Shown piece by piece: positions 16,009 to 26,333 of a stretch of 64,000 nt of DNA (position 1 is the stretch's first letter; the number at the start of each line of letters is the position of its first letter). Made by a program: the position numbers and the translations under genes. Origin of the DNA: Duganella lactea (GTDB lineage Bacteria > Pseudomonadota > Gammaproteobacteria > Burkholderiales > Burkholderiaceae_D); NCBI RefSeq assembly GCF_009857505.1, contig NZ_WWCP01000032.1:1-64000 (forward strand), in the 5' to 3' direction. Under the pieces are notes generated by a model, which saw only the letters and a list, made by a program, of their open reading frames with translations, made no database searches and was not told where the DNA came from.

Positions 16009-17835
16009 TTCGGCGTGGACCTGGCCATCATCGACAAGGTGTGCAAGTCGCAGCGCTGGTTCGATAGCCGCCATGACCTGCTGGGGCGGCTGGCGGAGTG
16101 CGGACTTGATCCCGATTCGCAACTGGCGCTGCAATGGGCGGCGCTGGCGTTCAAGTTGCTGAGCTTCCCGCGCCATTTGTCGCAGCATCCGGGCGGCTTC
16201 GTCATCTCGCACGAGAAGCTGACGCGGCTGGTGCCGATCGAAAAAGCCACCATGGAAAACCGCTACGTCATCCAATGGGACAAGGATGACCTGGAGGAGC
16301 TGGGCCTGATGAAGGTGGACGTGCTGGCGCTGGGTATGCTGTCGGCGTTGCGGCGCGCGCTGGATCTGCTGAGCGCGCAGCGGGGCCAGCCGTTCCGCAT
16401 GCAGGACATTCCCGTCGAAGATCGCGCTACCTACGACATGATCTGCGAGGCCGACACCATCGGCGTCTTCCAGATCGAGTCACGCGCGCAGATGAGCATG
16501 CTGCCGCGCCTGCGGCCGAGAACGTTTTACGACCTGGTGGTCGAAGTCGCCATCGTGCGGCCGGGACCGATTGAAGGCGGCATGGTGCACCCCTATCTGA
16601 AGCGGCGCATGGGCAAGGAACCGGTCACCTTCCCACCGCGCCTGGAGGAGGCATTGGGGCGCACCTTGGGCGTGCCGATTTTTCAGGAGCAGGTCATGCA
16701 GATCGCCCAGATCGCCGCCGGCTTCAGTGAAGGCAAAGCGGACCAGCTACGCCGCGCCATGGCCGCCTGGAAGCGCAAGGGCGGCGTGGACAAGTATGAG
16801 GCCGATCTGAAGGCCGGGATGAAGGCCAACGGCTATGACGATCATTTCGCCAATGCCATCTGCAAGCAGATTGAGGGCTTTGGCGAGTATGGCTTTCCGG
16901 AATCGCACTCGGCCAGCTTCGCGCTGCTCAGCTATGCCAGCTCGTGGATCAAGTGCCATGCGCCGGCCGCGTTCCTGTGCTCGCTGCTGAACAGCCAGCC
17001 GATGGGCTTCTACAGCCCGTCGCAACTGGTGCAGGATGCGAAGCGGCATGACGTGGTGGTGCGCGAGATCGATGTCGCCATCAGCGGCTGGGAAAGCGCG
17101 CTGGAGGCGCCGGCCGGCAAGCGTGGGCAGCCGGCGGTGCGGCTGGGACTGCACATGCTGAAGGGCATGCGCGCCGAGGTGGCCGAACGGATCGAGCGCG
17201 CGCGCGCCACGGCGCCATTCGCCAGTGTGGACGACCTGGCGCGGCGGGCGGACCTGGACCGTCACGCGCTGCAGGTGCTGGCCGGCGGCGACGCGCTGCG
17301 CAGCCTGTCCGGCCATCGCCGGCAGGCGCTGTGGCAGGCGGTCGGCGCGGTGCCGGACAAGGATCTGCTGCGCCCCACCATGCCGGACGAGGAGTCGCCC
17401 TCGCTGGACGCGCCCAGCGAGGGCGACGACATTCTCGGCGACTTCCGCTCGCACGGTCTGACTTTGCGCCGCCACCCGCTGGCCCTGCTGCGCGACACGC
17501 TGACCCAACACCGCTTCATGCCGGCCACCACGCTCAACACCTACACCAGCAACATGGTGGCGCGCGCCTGCGGCATGGTCACGGTGCGCCAGCGTCCCGG
17601 CACCGCCAAGGGCGTGATCTTCATGACATTGGAGGATGAAACCGGCAGCGTCAACGTCATCATCTGGCCGTCGCTGCTGGAGCGGCAGCGGCGCGAGGTG
17701 CTGAGCGCGCCGCTATTGGGGGTGTATGGCGTGTGGCAGCAGGAGGGCATGGTGCGCCACCTGGTCGCCCATCGGCTGGTCGACATGTCCCACTTGCTGG
17801 GACGGCTGCCGACCGTCAGCCGCGATTTTTGCTAA
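16009..17835 (+). pseudogene. dnaE2: error-prone DNA polymerase DnaE2/ImuC, 3' part, split by the island
   Basis: About 608 codons of the C-terminal part of DnaE2: polymerase palm and fingers (KVDVLALGML, DTIGVFQIESRAQM, RPGPIEGGMVHPY), tandem HhH region and C-terminal OB-fold (GVIFMTLEDETGSVNVI). The PHP domain and much of the N-terminal half are absent. Homology starts abruptly at FGVDLAIIDK. The longest frame opens with GTG at 16015, which is not a native start. DnaE2 normally acts with ImuA/ImuB in SOS mutagenesis; this copy should be non-functional unless the island excises. Everything downstream of the junction is intact. Confidence 0.9.
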
Positions 17836-17841
17836 GCATAA

Positions 17842-18018
17842 TTAACGCGAACGGCGTCGCAAATGCACCGCCACCATGGACTCTTGCCCGTCGTCCCAAC
17901 TGCTGAGCATGACCGGCATGCTGTCCCGCAGCCGCGTGGGGCGGCGCAGGTAGTTGCGATACAACCAATGGCCCGCCAGCGCGGCGATGCCGATGAGCAC
18001 CAGGATGGCGGCCAGCAT
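17842..18018 (-). CDS. small single-pass membrane protein, 58 aa
   Basis: The ATG overlaps the stop of the PRC-barrel gene by one base (TAATG), indicating coupling. The protein has one N-terminal transmembrane helix (LAAILVLIGIAALAGHWLY), a basic stretch NYLRRPTRLRD, and a short soluble tail. It ends just downstream of the dnaE2 stop, convergently. Function unknown; it was probably retained with its upstream partner. Confidence 0.6.
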   Translation of the reverse strand: MLAAILVLIGIAALAGHWLYRNYLRRPTRLRDSMPVMLSSWDDGQESMVAVHLRRRSR

Positions 18019-18440
18019 TATCGCGCTCCCGTCCGGGTGTCGACGCCGGTGCCGTAGTAGTCGTGCACCTGGCTGGCCCAGGTCTGGTTGGCCATGTCCG
18101 GCCAGTCGTTCTTGTCGAAGCCGGGTGCGGCCTCGATGCGTTCCTTGTCGAGATTGAGCGTGAAGCGCTTGTGGACGGTGTCCAGCGTCAGCGCCTCCCA
18201 GGGCACGGCGAACAGCTTTTCGCCGATCGTCAGCACGCCGCCGGAGGACATCACGGCATAGGCGATCTTGCCGGTGCGCATGTCGAGCATGATCTCCTTG
18301 ATCGTGCCCAGGTGCTCGTTTTTCAGGTTGTGCACGTGGTCGCCGATCAGCGTGTCGGCGCCCATCAGCTCGGGGCCGGGGCCTTTGTGGCCGTGGTTCA
18401 CATACATGCCATATTGATCACGATCTTCGTAGCTCATCAT
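18018..18440 (-). CDS. PRC-barrel domain protein
   Basis: A 140-aa protein with a PRC-barrel-like core around residues 25-95. ADTLIGDHVHNLKNEHLGTIKEIMLD is followed by KIAYAVMSSGG and LFAVPWEAL, typical of stress-related PRC-barrel proteins. No signal peptide is seen. Good spacing to AAAGGAGC upstream of the ATG pair supports the start. PRC-barrels are general protein or RNA interaction folds, so the molecular role is open; relatives are often envelope- or desiccation-stress-induced. Confidence 0.75.
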   Translation of the reverse strand: MMSYEDRDQYGMYVNHGHKGPGPELMGADTLIGDHVHNLKNEHLGTIKEIMLDMRTGKIAYAVMSSGGVLTIGEKLFAVPWEALTLDTVHKRFTLNLDKERIEAAPGFDKNDWPDMANQTWASQVHDYYGTGVDTRTGAR

Positions 18441-18538
18441 GAAGCTCCTTTCATTAATGAGTTGATATTTTGGTCTTTTGGCCGCGCCGGGTCTGTACGC
18501 TGATGCACACGGCAGATGAAGATTTGAGCGTTTTAGGC

Positions 18539-18544
18539 TATAAT
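18539..18544 (+). promoter_or_regulatory. -10 element upstream of pyrG
   Basis: A perfect TATAAT lies 38 bases before the pyrG ATG. No good -35 was found at 16-18 bases; TTGAGC at 18524 is too close. It is therefore only a candidate. Confidence 0.35.
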
Positions 18545-18581
18545 TTCAATTTCCCGCATGTGCCGTTCGGCACCTTCCGCA

Positions 18582-20231
18582 ATGACCAAATTTGTCTTCG
18601 TCACTGGCGGCGTCGTGTCTTCCCTGGGTAAAGGGATCGCCGCTGCTTCTCTCGCTGCGATCCTCGAATCGCGCGGCCTCAAAGTCACCATGCTCAAGCT
18701 GGACCCGTACATCAACGTTGATCCGGGTACGATGTCTCCAATGCAACACGGCGAAGTGTTCGTCACCGATGACGGCGCCGAAACCGACCTGGACCTCGGC
18801 CACTACGAGCGTTTCATCAGCACCCGCATGAAAAAGGTGAATAACTTCACCACCGGCCAGATCTACGAATCGGTGATCCGCAAGGAACGTCGCGGCGAGT
18901 ACCTGGGCAAGACCGTGCAGGTGATTCCGCACATCACCAATGAAATCCAGGACTACATCCGTCGCGGCGCCGAAGGCTACGACGTGGCCCTGTGCGAAAT
19001 CGGCGGCACCGTCGGCGACATCGAGTCGCTGCCGTTCCTCGAGGCGGCGCGTCAGCTGAGCCTGCGCGCCGGCCGCAAGAACTGCGCCTTCGTGCACCTG
19101 ACCCTGGTGCCGTTCATCGCCTCGGCCGGCGAGCTGAAAACCAAGCCGACCCAGCATTCGGTACAGAAACTGCGCGAAATCGGCATCTCGCCGAACGCGC
19201 TGCTGTGCCGCGCCGACCGCCCGATTCCGGACGACGAGCGCGCCAAGATTTCGCTGTTCTCCAACATCGAAGAGCAGGCCGTGATCTCGGTATGGGACGT
19301 CGACACCATCTACAAAGTGCCGCAAATGCTGCACGACCAGGGTCTCGACTCGATCATCTGCGAAGCGCTGGACATCAACCCGGCGCCGGCCGATCTGTCG
19401 GTCTGGACCAGGCTGATTTACGCGCAAGAGCATCCGAAGCAGGAAGTGTCGATCGGCATGGTTGGCAAGTACGTCGAGCTGACCGAATCGTACAAGTCGC
19501 TGACCGAGGCGCTGCGCCACGCCGGCATCCACACCGAGTCGAAGGTCAACATCGAGTACATCGACTCGGAAGAGATCGAAACCACCGGCTGCGCCAGCCT
19601 GGCCAAGTACGACGCCATCCTGGTGCCGGGCGGCTTCGGCAAGCGCGGCGTGGAAGGCAAGATCATGGCCGCCCAGTTCGCCCGTGAGAACAAGATTCCT
19701 TACCTCGGCATCTGCCTCGGCATGCAGGTGGCGCTGATCGAATACGCGCGCCACAAGGCCGGCCTGAGCGACGCCAACTCGACCGAGTTCGACCTGGCGA
19801 CGCCGCAACCGGTGGTGGCCCTGATCGACGAATGGCAAGGCGAGGACGGCAAGGTCGAGAAGCGCGACGAGAACTCCGACCTGGGCGGCACCATGCGCCT
19901 GGGCGCGCAGACCTGCGCCATCAAGCCGGGCACGCTGGCCTCGGAAATCTACGGCGCGGTGGTGACCGAGCGCCACCGTCACCGCTACGAAGCCAACAAC
20001 CACTACCTGCCGCGCGTGGAAGCGGCCGGCCTGGTGGTGGCGGCCCGCACCCCGACCGAGGACCTGTGCGAGATCATGGAACTGCCGCGCAGCGGCGACA
20101 ATGCCCACCCATGGTATATGGGCGTGCAGTACCACCCGGAATTCAAATCGACCCCGCGTGACGGCCACCCGCTGTTCACGTCCTACATCAAGGCGGCGCT
20201 GGCGCACAAGGCCGCAGGAGAGGCAGCATGA
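18582..20231 (+). CDS. pyrG: CTP synthase
   Basis: A 549-aa cytosolic enzyme making CTP from UTP with glutamine or ammonia. The synthetase domain starts MTKFVFVTGGVVSSLGKG (the P-loop-like ligase signature). The C-terminal class-I glutamine amidotransferase domain has the nucleophile Cys in LGICLGMQ and the downstream HPEF box. I use the ATG at 18582, which gives the standard N terminus; 8 codons upstream are in frame but unlikely. It overlaps kdsA by 4 bases (ATGA), and the pyrG-kdsA-eno-ftsB order is typical of betaproteobacteria. Confidence 0.97.
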   Translation: MTKFVFVTGGVVSSLGKGIAAASLAAILESRGLKVTMLKLDPYINVDPGTMSPMQHGEVFVTDDGAETDLDLGHYERFISTRMKKVNNFTTGQIYESVIRKERRGEYLGKTVQVIPHITNEIQDYIRRGAEGYDVALCEIGGTVGDIESLPFLEAARQLSLRAGRKNCAFVHLTLVPFIASAGELKTKPTQHSVQKLREIGISPNALLCRADRPIPDDERAKISLFSNIEEQAVISVWDVDTIYKVPQMLHDQGLDSIICEALDINPAPADLSVWTRLIYAQEHPKQEVSIGMVGKYVELTESYKSLTEALRHAGIHTESKVNIEYIDSEEIETTGCASLAKYDAILVPGGFGKRGVEGKIMAAQFARENKIPYLGICLGMQVALIEYARHKAGLSDANSTEFDLATPQPVVALIDEWQGEDGKVEKRDENSDLGGTMRLGAQTCAIKPGTLASEIYGAVVTERHRHRYEANNHYLPRVEAAGLVVAARTPTEDLCEIMELPRSGDNAHPWYMGVQYHPEFKSTPRDGHPLFTSYIKAALAHKAAGEAA

Positions 20232-21082
20232 AACTGTGTGGATTCGACGTTGGCCTGGACCAACCGTTCTTTCTGATCGCCGGTAACTGCGTCGTCGAAT
20301 CGCGCCAGATGGCCTTCGACACCGCCGGCGCGCTGAAAGAGATGACCACCGAGCTGGGTATCCCGTTCATCTTCAAGGCGTCGTTCGACAAGGCCAACCG
20401 TTCCTCGGGCACGTCCTACCGCGGCCCCGGCCGCGAGCAGGGCCTGCAGATCCTGGCCGACGTCAAGCGCGAGCTGCAAGTGCCGGTGCTGACCGACGTC
20501 CACTCGATCGACGACATCGAGGTGGCGTCGAAAGTCGTCGACGTGCTGCAGACCCCGGCCTTCCTGTGCCGCCAGACCGACTTCATCGTCGCCTGCGCGG
20601 AATCGGGCCTGCCGGTCAACATCAAGAAGGGCCAGTTCCTGGCGCCGGGCGACATGAAGCATGTGATCGCCAAGGCGCGCGCGGCGGCCGTGGCCAAGGG
20701 CCTGACCGAAGACAACTTCATGGCCTGCGAACGCGGCGCCTCGTTCGGCTACAACAACCTGGTGTCCGACATGCGCTCGCTGGCCATCATGCGCGAAAGC
20801 GGCGCGCCGATTGTGTTCGATGCGACCCACTCGGTGCAGCTGCCGGGCGGCAACGGTACGTCCTCGGGCGGCATGCGCGAGATGGTGCCGGTGCTGTCGC
20901 GCGCGGCGGTGGCGGTCGGTGTCGATGGTCTGTTCATGGAAACCCATCCGAATCCGGCCGAAGCGCTATCGGACGGCCCCAACGCCGTGCCGCTGGGCCG
21001 CATGAAGGACTTGCTGTCGGTTCTGATCGAGCTGGACCGCATCACCAAAAAAGCTGGCTTCCTGGAGAACAGCTTCAACTAA
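20228..21082 (+). CDS. kdsA: 3-deoxy-D-manno-octulosonate 8-phosphate synthase
   Basis: A 284-aa cytosolic enzyme condensing phosphoenolpyruvate and arabinose 5-phosphate to KDO-8-phosphate for LPS core synthesis. Family blocks are visible: FFLIAGNCVVES at the N terminus, FKASFDKANRSS, VLTDVHSIDD, FLCRQTDF, KKGQFLAPGDM, and VFDATHSVQLPGG near the C terminus. It is translationally coupled to pyrG and followed by eno, which supplies its substrate PEP. The length is standard. Confidence 0.97.
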   Translation: MKLCGFDVGLDQPFFLIAGNCVVESRQMAFDTAGALKEMTTELGIPFIFKASFDKANRSSGTSYRGPGREQGLQILADVKRELQVPVLTDVHSIDDIEVASKVVDVLQTPAFLCRQTDFIVACAESGLPVNIKKGQFLAPGDMKHVIAKARAAAVAKGLTEDNFMACERGASFGYNNLVSDMRSLAIMRESGAPIVFDATHSVQLPGGNGTSSGGMREMVPVLSRAAVAVGVDGLFMETHPNPAEALSDGPNAVPLGRMKDLLSVLIELDRITKKAGFLENSFN

Positions 21083-21204
21083 AGCAGCTTGCCCGGTGTG
21101 GAAATTTTATCAATCTTCTTCGCACCGGGTACAATTCCCGTTATCGTTCGCAACGCGCGTAAAGACGCGGCGCGACTTCGTATCGCCTAACTTTGGAGAA
21201 TGAC

Positions 21205-22488
<1,284 letters not shown>

Positions 22489-22491
22489 TTA

Positions 22492-22524
22492 AGCAAGCGC
22501 GGCCGGAGCAATCCGGCCGCTTGA
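22492..22524 (+). terminator. strong GC hairpin between eno and ftsB
   Basis: CAAGCGCGGCCGGA and TCCGGCCGCTTG pair around a GCAA loop, with a two-base bulge. There is no T-run after it, so it more likely stabilises the eno 3' end or attenuates read-through into ftsB than terminates fully. Confidence 0.5.
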
Positions 22525-22530
22525 CGATTT

Positions 22531-22860
22531 ATGCGCCTGATTACGCTCGGACTGGCTTTCCTGCTGCTGTTGATCCAATACCCGCTGTGGCTGGGGAAGG
22601 GCGGCTGGCTGCGCGTCAAGGATTTTGAGGCGCAGGTGGACGTGGCCCACAAGAAGAACGCCGAGCTGCTGGCCCGCAACGCCAAGCTCGACTCCGAAGT
22701 GCGCGACCTGAAGGACGGCACCGGCGCGGTCGAGGAGCGCGCCCGTTACGAGCTCAGCATGATCAAGCAGAACGAGATCTTCGTTCAAATCGTCGGCAAG
22801 GGCCAGGCGGCCGCCCTGGCGCCGCTGGCGCCGAAGCCGGCCGAACCTCCCCAACATTGA
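22531..22860 (+). CDS. ftsB: cell division protein FtsB
   Basis: A 109-aa bitopic inner-membrane divisome protein. One N-terminal transmembrane helix (LGLAFLLLLIQYPLWLG) is followed by a periplasmic coiled coil (residues 30-70, with VAHKKNAELLARN) and the conserved EERARYELSMIKQNEIFV block that contacts FtsL/FtsQ. The C-terminal tail is Ala/Pro-rich. Its position behind eno is the classic proteobacterial arrangement. Confidence 0.93.
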   Translation: MRLITLGLAFLLLLIQYPLWLGKGGWLRVKDFEAQVDVAHKKNAELLARNAKLDSEVRDLKDGTGAVEERARYELSMIKQNEIFVQIVGKGQAAALAPLAPKPAEPPQH

Positions 22861-22865
22861 TTCCG

Positions 22866-23672
22866 ATGACGCTGCGTGCTGGCTTTTTGCTGATGTTGGC
22901 GATCGCTGCGGCACCCGTGTTCGCCGCGCCCGCGCAGGGCGGCGGCTGTATTCCTGTGCGCGTTGGCTATGTCGACCAGCATCGTCCGCCTTACTGGCTG
23001 GGCGATGGCGACCAGGTGGCCGATCCGCCCGGCGCGGCGGTGGATCTGATCCGCGATGCCGTGCTGGGCGCAGGCTTCGGCTGCACGCCGACCTGGGTGC
23101 GGCTGCCGGCGGCGCGGCTGAAGGTGGCGCTGGCCGCCGGCGACATTGATCTGGCGCCGTTGGGCGAACAGAGCTTCTATCCGGCCGGGATTGCGCTGCC
23201 GCGCGACAAGGCCGGCAATATCGACCTCAAGCGTGCCTTGCACAACCAGGTGCTGGTGCTGGTGCGCGCCGGCGACCAACTGCCGGCCAGCACCGATCCG
23301 ATGCAGTACTTCAAGGGCAAGACGCTCGGTATCTCGATGGGCAACAGCTACGCCGCACGCCTGCGCGAGGCTGGCCTGACGGTGGATGACGGCGCGCGCG
23401 ACCTCAGCCGCAACATCGAAAAACTCAGGCTGGGCCGGGTGGATGGCGTGGTGGTGACGGCGGTGTCGGCGGGCCACCTGAAGCAGGTGCTGAACAAATA
23501 CCAAGGCAGCATTGCGCAGTTGCGCCAGCCGCTGCTCAACATCCGCCTGTGGCTGGCCTTCAACGACACTTTCTACCGGGCCCACCCGCGGCAAGCCGAG
23601 GCGCTGTGGACCTGGCTCGACACCCACCATGGCCGTCTCGGCTATGTCATGCAACGCTATATTAAAAACTAA
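22866..23672 (+). CDS. periplasmic solute-binding protein, family 3-like
   Basis: A 268-aa exported protein. The signal peptide (MTLRAGFLLMLAIAAAPVFA) is followed by a Venus-flytrap fold: RVGYVDQHRPPYWLG, PPGAAVDLIRDAV, ALAAGDIDLAPLG, FKGKTLGISMGNSYAARL and LRLGRVDGVVV match class-3 binding proteins for amino acids or similar polar ligands. No permease or ATPase gene is adjacent, so it may be an orphan sensor or share a transporter. I use ATG 22866 rather than TTG 22857, which overlaps the ftsB stop. Confidence 0.75.
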   Translation: MTLRAGFLLMLAIAAAPVFAAPAQGGGCIPVRVGYVDQHRPPYWLGDGDQVADPPGAAVDLIRDAVLGAGFGCTPTWVRLPAARLKVALAAGDIDLAPLGEQSFYPAGIALPRDKAGNIDLKRALHNQVLVLVRAGDQLPASTDPMQYFKGKTLGISMGNSYAARLREAGLTVDDGARDLSRNIEKLRLGRVDGVVVTAVSAGHLKQVLNKYQGSIAQLRQPLLNIRLWLAFNDTFYRAHPRQAEALWTWLDTHHGRLGYVMQRYIKN

Positions 23673-24052
23673 TGCTCCATCACCTCTCTTTTGGCGTGCG
23701 CGATCTGGCGCGCGCCGGCGCTTTCTACGACGCCGTGCTGGGCGCGCTGGGCTATCGCCGCGTCTTCGAGGACGACGAAGCCATCGGCTACGGCGTCGAA
23801 GACGACAAGGATCTGCTGTGCCTGAAATGGCGGGCGGACGCCACGCCGCCGGGCGCCGGTTCGCATCTCGCGTTTGCCGCGCCATCACGCGCGGCGGTGG
23901 ACGCCTTCCACGCCGCAGGCATGCGCTGTGGCGGCATCGACAACGGCGCCGCCGGCCTGCGGGCAGACTATGGCGATCATTATTACGCTGCCTTCCTGAT
24001 CGACCCGGACGGTCATCGTATCGAAGCGGTCATCAATCGACCTGTCGGCTAG
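23672..24052 (+). CDS. VOC/glyoxalase-superfamily protein
   Basis: A 126-aa single VOC module. LHHLSFGVRDLARAGAFYDAVLG begins the first beta-alpha-beta-beta-beta unit; GSHLAFAAPSRAAVDAFHAAG and AFLIDPDGHRIEAV form the second. Metal-ligand candidates are His4 and the terminal Glu in HRIEAV. It starts on the last base of the preceding stop codon (TAATG). Substrate unknown; relatives include lactoylglutathione lyases and resistance proteins. Confidence 0.8.
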   Translation: MLHHLSFGVRDLARAGAFYDAVLGALGYRRVFEDDEAIGYGVEDDKDLLCLKWRADATPPGAGSHLAFAAPSRAAVDAFHAAGMRCGGIDNGAAGLRADYGDHYYAAFLIDPDGHRIEAVINRPVG

Positions 24053-24083
24053 AATAAGCTCCCTGGTTTGATCCGAGTCTGGT

Positions 24084-25049
24084 TTGAGAGCTTTATTGTT
24101 TGTCGTGATGCTGGCGGCGTCCAGCGTGTATGCCGCCGAGCCGGCGTTGTCGGCGGCGGATACTTTGAGTGCGGCGCAGCGCGCCCAACCCGTCGTCCCC
24201 AAGTCGCGTGGTCCGCAGGTGCTGCGCGCGCAAGTGCTGCTGGACCGCGCACATTTTTCGCCGGGCGAGATGGACGCCGCCTACGGCGGCAATATGCGGC
24301 AGGCGATACGTGGCTTCCAGAAGCTGCGTCAGCTGACCGTCAGCGGCACTATCGACGCCGCCACCTGGCGGGAACTGGAGCGTGATCAGGCGCCGGTGCT
24401 GGATGTCTACATCATCACCGCCAAGGATGTCGCCGGTCCCTACCAGCCGGTGCCGGCCGACATGGCCGGCAAGGCCAAGCTGCCCGCGCTCGGTTACGCC
24501 AGCCTGGCCGAAGCGCTGGGCGAGCGCTTTCATTGCAGCCCGGAGCTGCTGCGTCGCCTCAATCCCGGCAAGCATCTGAACCAGGTCGGCGAGCACCTGT
24601 TGGTGCCGAACGTGGCCATCATCAAGCCGCTGCCGAAAGCCGCCTCGGTACTGGTCGACGCGAAGGAGGGTACGCTGACCCTGCTGGACGCCGGCGGCAT
24701 GCCGTTCGCGCAATTCCCCGCCAGCACCGGCAGCAAGCACGATCCGCTGCCCGAAGGACGCTGGACTGTGCTGGGCGTGGCCACCAACCCCGAATACCGC
24801 TACAACCCCAAGCTGTTCTGGGACGCCAAGGCCGGCGAGACCAAGGCGCGCATCGCGCCGGGGCCGAACAATCCGGTCGGCCTCGCGTGGATCGAGCTCA
24901 GCATCGACCACTACGGCATCCACGGCACGCCCGAACCGGGCAAGATCGGCAAGACCCAGTCGCATGGCTGCATCCGCCTCACCAACTGGGATGTGATGCA
25001 AGTGGTCCGCGCGGTCGGGCGCGGCGCCGCCGTGTTGTTACAGGCTTAG
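24084..25049 (+). CDS. L,D-transpeptidase with peptidoglycan-binding domain
   Basis: A 321-aa exported cell-wall enzyme. The signal peptide (RALLFVVMLAASSVYA) is followed by a PGBD-like repeat (residues 48-95, with MRQAIRGFQKLRQLTVSGTID), a LysM-like segment (FHCSPELLRRLNPG), and a C-terminal YkuD domain. The latter has the catalytic HGTPEP...SHGCIRLTNWD motif, with Cys as the nucleophile. It would form 3-3 crosslinks or attach proteins to meso-DAP. The frame opens with TTG, and no ATG gives a complete signal peptide; the ribosome-binding site is weak, so the start is uncertain. Confidence 0.85.
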   Translation: MRALLFVVMLAASSVYAAEPALSAADTLSAAQRAQPVVPKSRGPQVLRAQVLLDRAHFSPGEMDAAYGGNMRQAIRGFQKLRQLTVSGTIDAATWRELERDQAPVLDVYIITAKDVAGPYQPVPADMAGKAKLPALGYASLAEALGERFHCSPELLRRLNPGKHLNQVGEHLLVPNVAIIKPLPKAASVLVDAKEGTLTLLDAGGMPFAQFPASTGSKHDPLPEGRWTVLGVATNPEYRYNPKLFWDAKAGETKARIAPGPNNPVGLAWIELSIDHYGIHGTPEPGKIGKTQSHGCIRLTNWDVMQVVRAVGRGAAVLLQA

Positions 25050-25102
25050 CGACAAAACGGTGTCCGGCACGTTAAGATGACGGCTCTTATGAAGGAGTCG
25101 TC

Positions 25103-25735
25103 ATGAAACTGATCGGGATGCTGGATTCACCTTATGTCCGCCGCGTGGCGGTGTCGTTGCAGTTGCTGGGGCTGAAGTTCGAACACCAGTCGCTGTCGGT
25201 GTTCAGCGCCTACGAACAATTTCGCACGATCAATCCGGTGGTCAAGGTGCCGACGCTGCTCGACGAAGAGGGCGTGCCGCTGATGGACTCGACGCTGATC
25301 CTGCAATACGCCGAATCCATCGCCCGTCCGGCGTCGCGCCGCACGCCCACCATGCCGACCGAGCTGTGGCGCTCGCAGCGCTTGCTGGGGCTGGCGCTGG
25401 CGGCCTGCGACAAGTCGGTGCAACTGGTGTATGAGCGCAAGCTGCGGCCGGCGGAAAAGCTGCATCAGCCGTGGGCCGACCGCGTGATCCAGCAACTGCG
25501 CGCCGCGCTGGGCGAACTGGATACCGAGCAAGTGCGTCAGCCGCTGGAGGTCACCAGCGATACCATCCCGCCGCCGGGCGTGATGATGGCGGTGACCTGG
25601 CACTTCATCCAGCAGATGCTGCCGGATGTCGTGTCGCCGGCCGACTACCCGGCGCTGGCCGCGTACTCGTCGCAGGCGGAGGCATTGCCGGAGTTCCGCG
25701 CCGCGCCGCATGGCGACGGCACTTATCAGGGATAA
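25103..25735 (+). CDS. glutathione S-transferase family protein
   Basis: A 210-aa cytosolic protein with an N-terminal thioredoxin-like domain. MLDSPYVRRVAVSLQLLG carries the Ser/Tyr pair usually contacting glutathione, and VPTLLDEEGVPLMDSTLILQYAE contains the cis-Pro and the Ser-Thr glutathione site. The C-terminal half is helical. GGAGTCGTC precedes the ATG. Substrate unknown; it is a monocistronic-looking gene. Confidence 0.85.
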   Translation: MKLIGMLDSPYVRRVAVSLQLLGLKFEHQSLSVFSAYEQFRTINPVVKVPTLLDEEGVPLMDSTLILQYAESIARPASRRTPTMPTELWRSQRLLGLALAACDKSVQLVYERKLRPAEKLHQPWADRVIQQLRAALGELDTEQVRQPLEVTSDTIPPPGVMMAVTWHFIQQMLPDVVSPADYPALAAYSSQAEALPEFRAAPHGDGTYQG

Positions 25736-25780
25736 GCGTCCGACCGGTCGCCATCATTCAACCCCACACAAGGACACCGC

Positions 25781-26311
25781 ATGCCCGTTTCCTCCTATCT
25801 GAACACCGCGCCGCAATTGGGCGAGGGCCTTTACATGCATCCATCGGCGCAGGTGATCGGCGATGTCACCGTCGGCAAGGATTGCTCGATCTGGTGCAAC
25901 ACCGTGCTGCGCGGCGACGTCAACCGCATCGTCATCGGCGACTGCACCAATGTGCAGGATTTCGCCATGGGCCATGTCTCGCACAAGAACGCGCAGAAGC
26001 CGGACGGTTCGCCGCTGATCATCGGCAATTACGTCACTATCGGCCACCAGGCCATGCTGCACGGCTGCCGCATCGGCGATGAATGCCTGATCGGCATGGG
26101 CGCCGTCATCATGGACGACGTGGTGGTGCAGGACCGGGTGATGGTCGGCGCCGGCAGCCTGGTCTCGCCGGGCAAGGTGCTGGAAAGCGGCCACCTGTAC
26201 GTCGGCCGGCCGGCGGTGAAGGTGCGGGCGCTGAGCGACGCGGAAATCGCTTACCTCAAGTATTCGGCCGAGCACTACGTGCGCGTGAAGAATAACTATC
26301 TGGCCGGCTGA
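25781..26311 (+). CDS. gamma-carbonic anhydrase family protein (paralogue 1)
   Basis: A 176-aa left-handed beta-helix protein with hexapeptide repeats (residues 18-145). It carries the family block NTVLRGDVNRIVIGD...NVQDFAMGHVS and GHQAMLHGC, with three His in metal-ligand positions. C-terminal helices cap the trimer. It resembles YrdA/PaaY; catalytic anhydrase activity is uncertain in this branch. A second paralogue lies at 39,490-40,014 with a different N terminus. Confidence 0.85.
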   Translation: MPVSSYLNTAPQLGEGLYMHPSAQVIGDVTVGKDCSIWCNTVLRGDVNRIVIGDCTNVQDFAMGHVSHKNAQKPDGSPLIIGNYVTIGHQAMLHGCRIGDECLIGMGAVIMDDVVVQDRVMVGAGSLVSPGKVLESGHLYVGRPAVKVRALSDAEIAYLKYSAEHYVRVKNNYLAG

Positions 26312-26333
26312 TCACCGCCGGGCTCATGCCAAA

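Noticed and set aside
15827..16010. tRNA gene as island attachment site
   Set aside because: No cloverleaf or T-loop consensus could be found; the target is the dnaE2 coding sequence.
16015..17835. Intact stand-alone gene starting at GTG 16015
   Set aside because: The protein lacks the N-terminal PHP and much of the polymerase domain, and in-frame dnaE2 residues precede the GTG up to the island junction.
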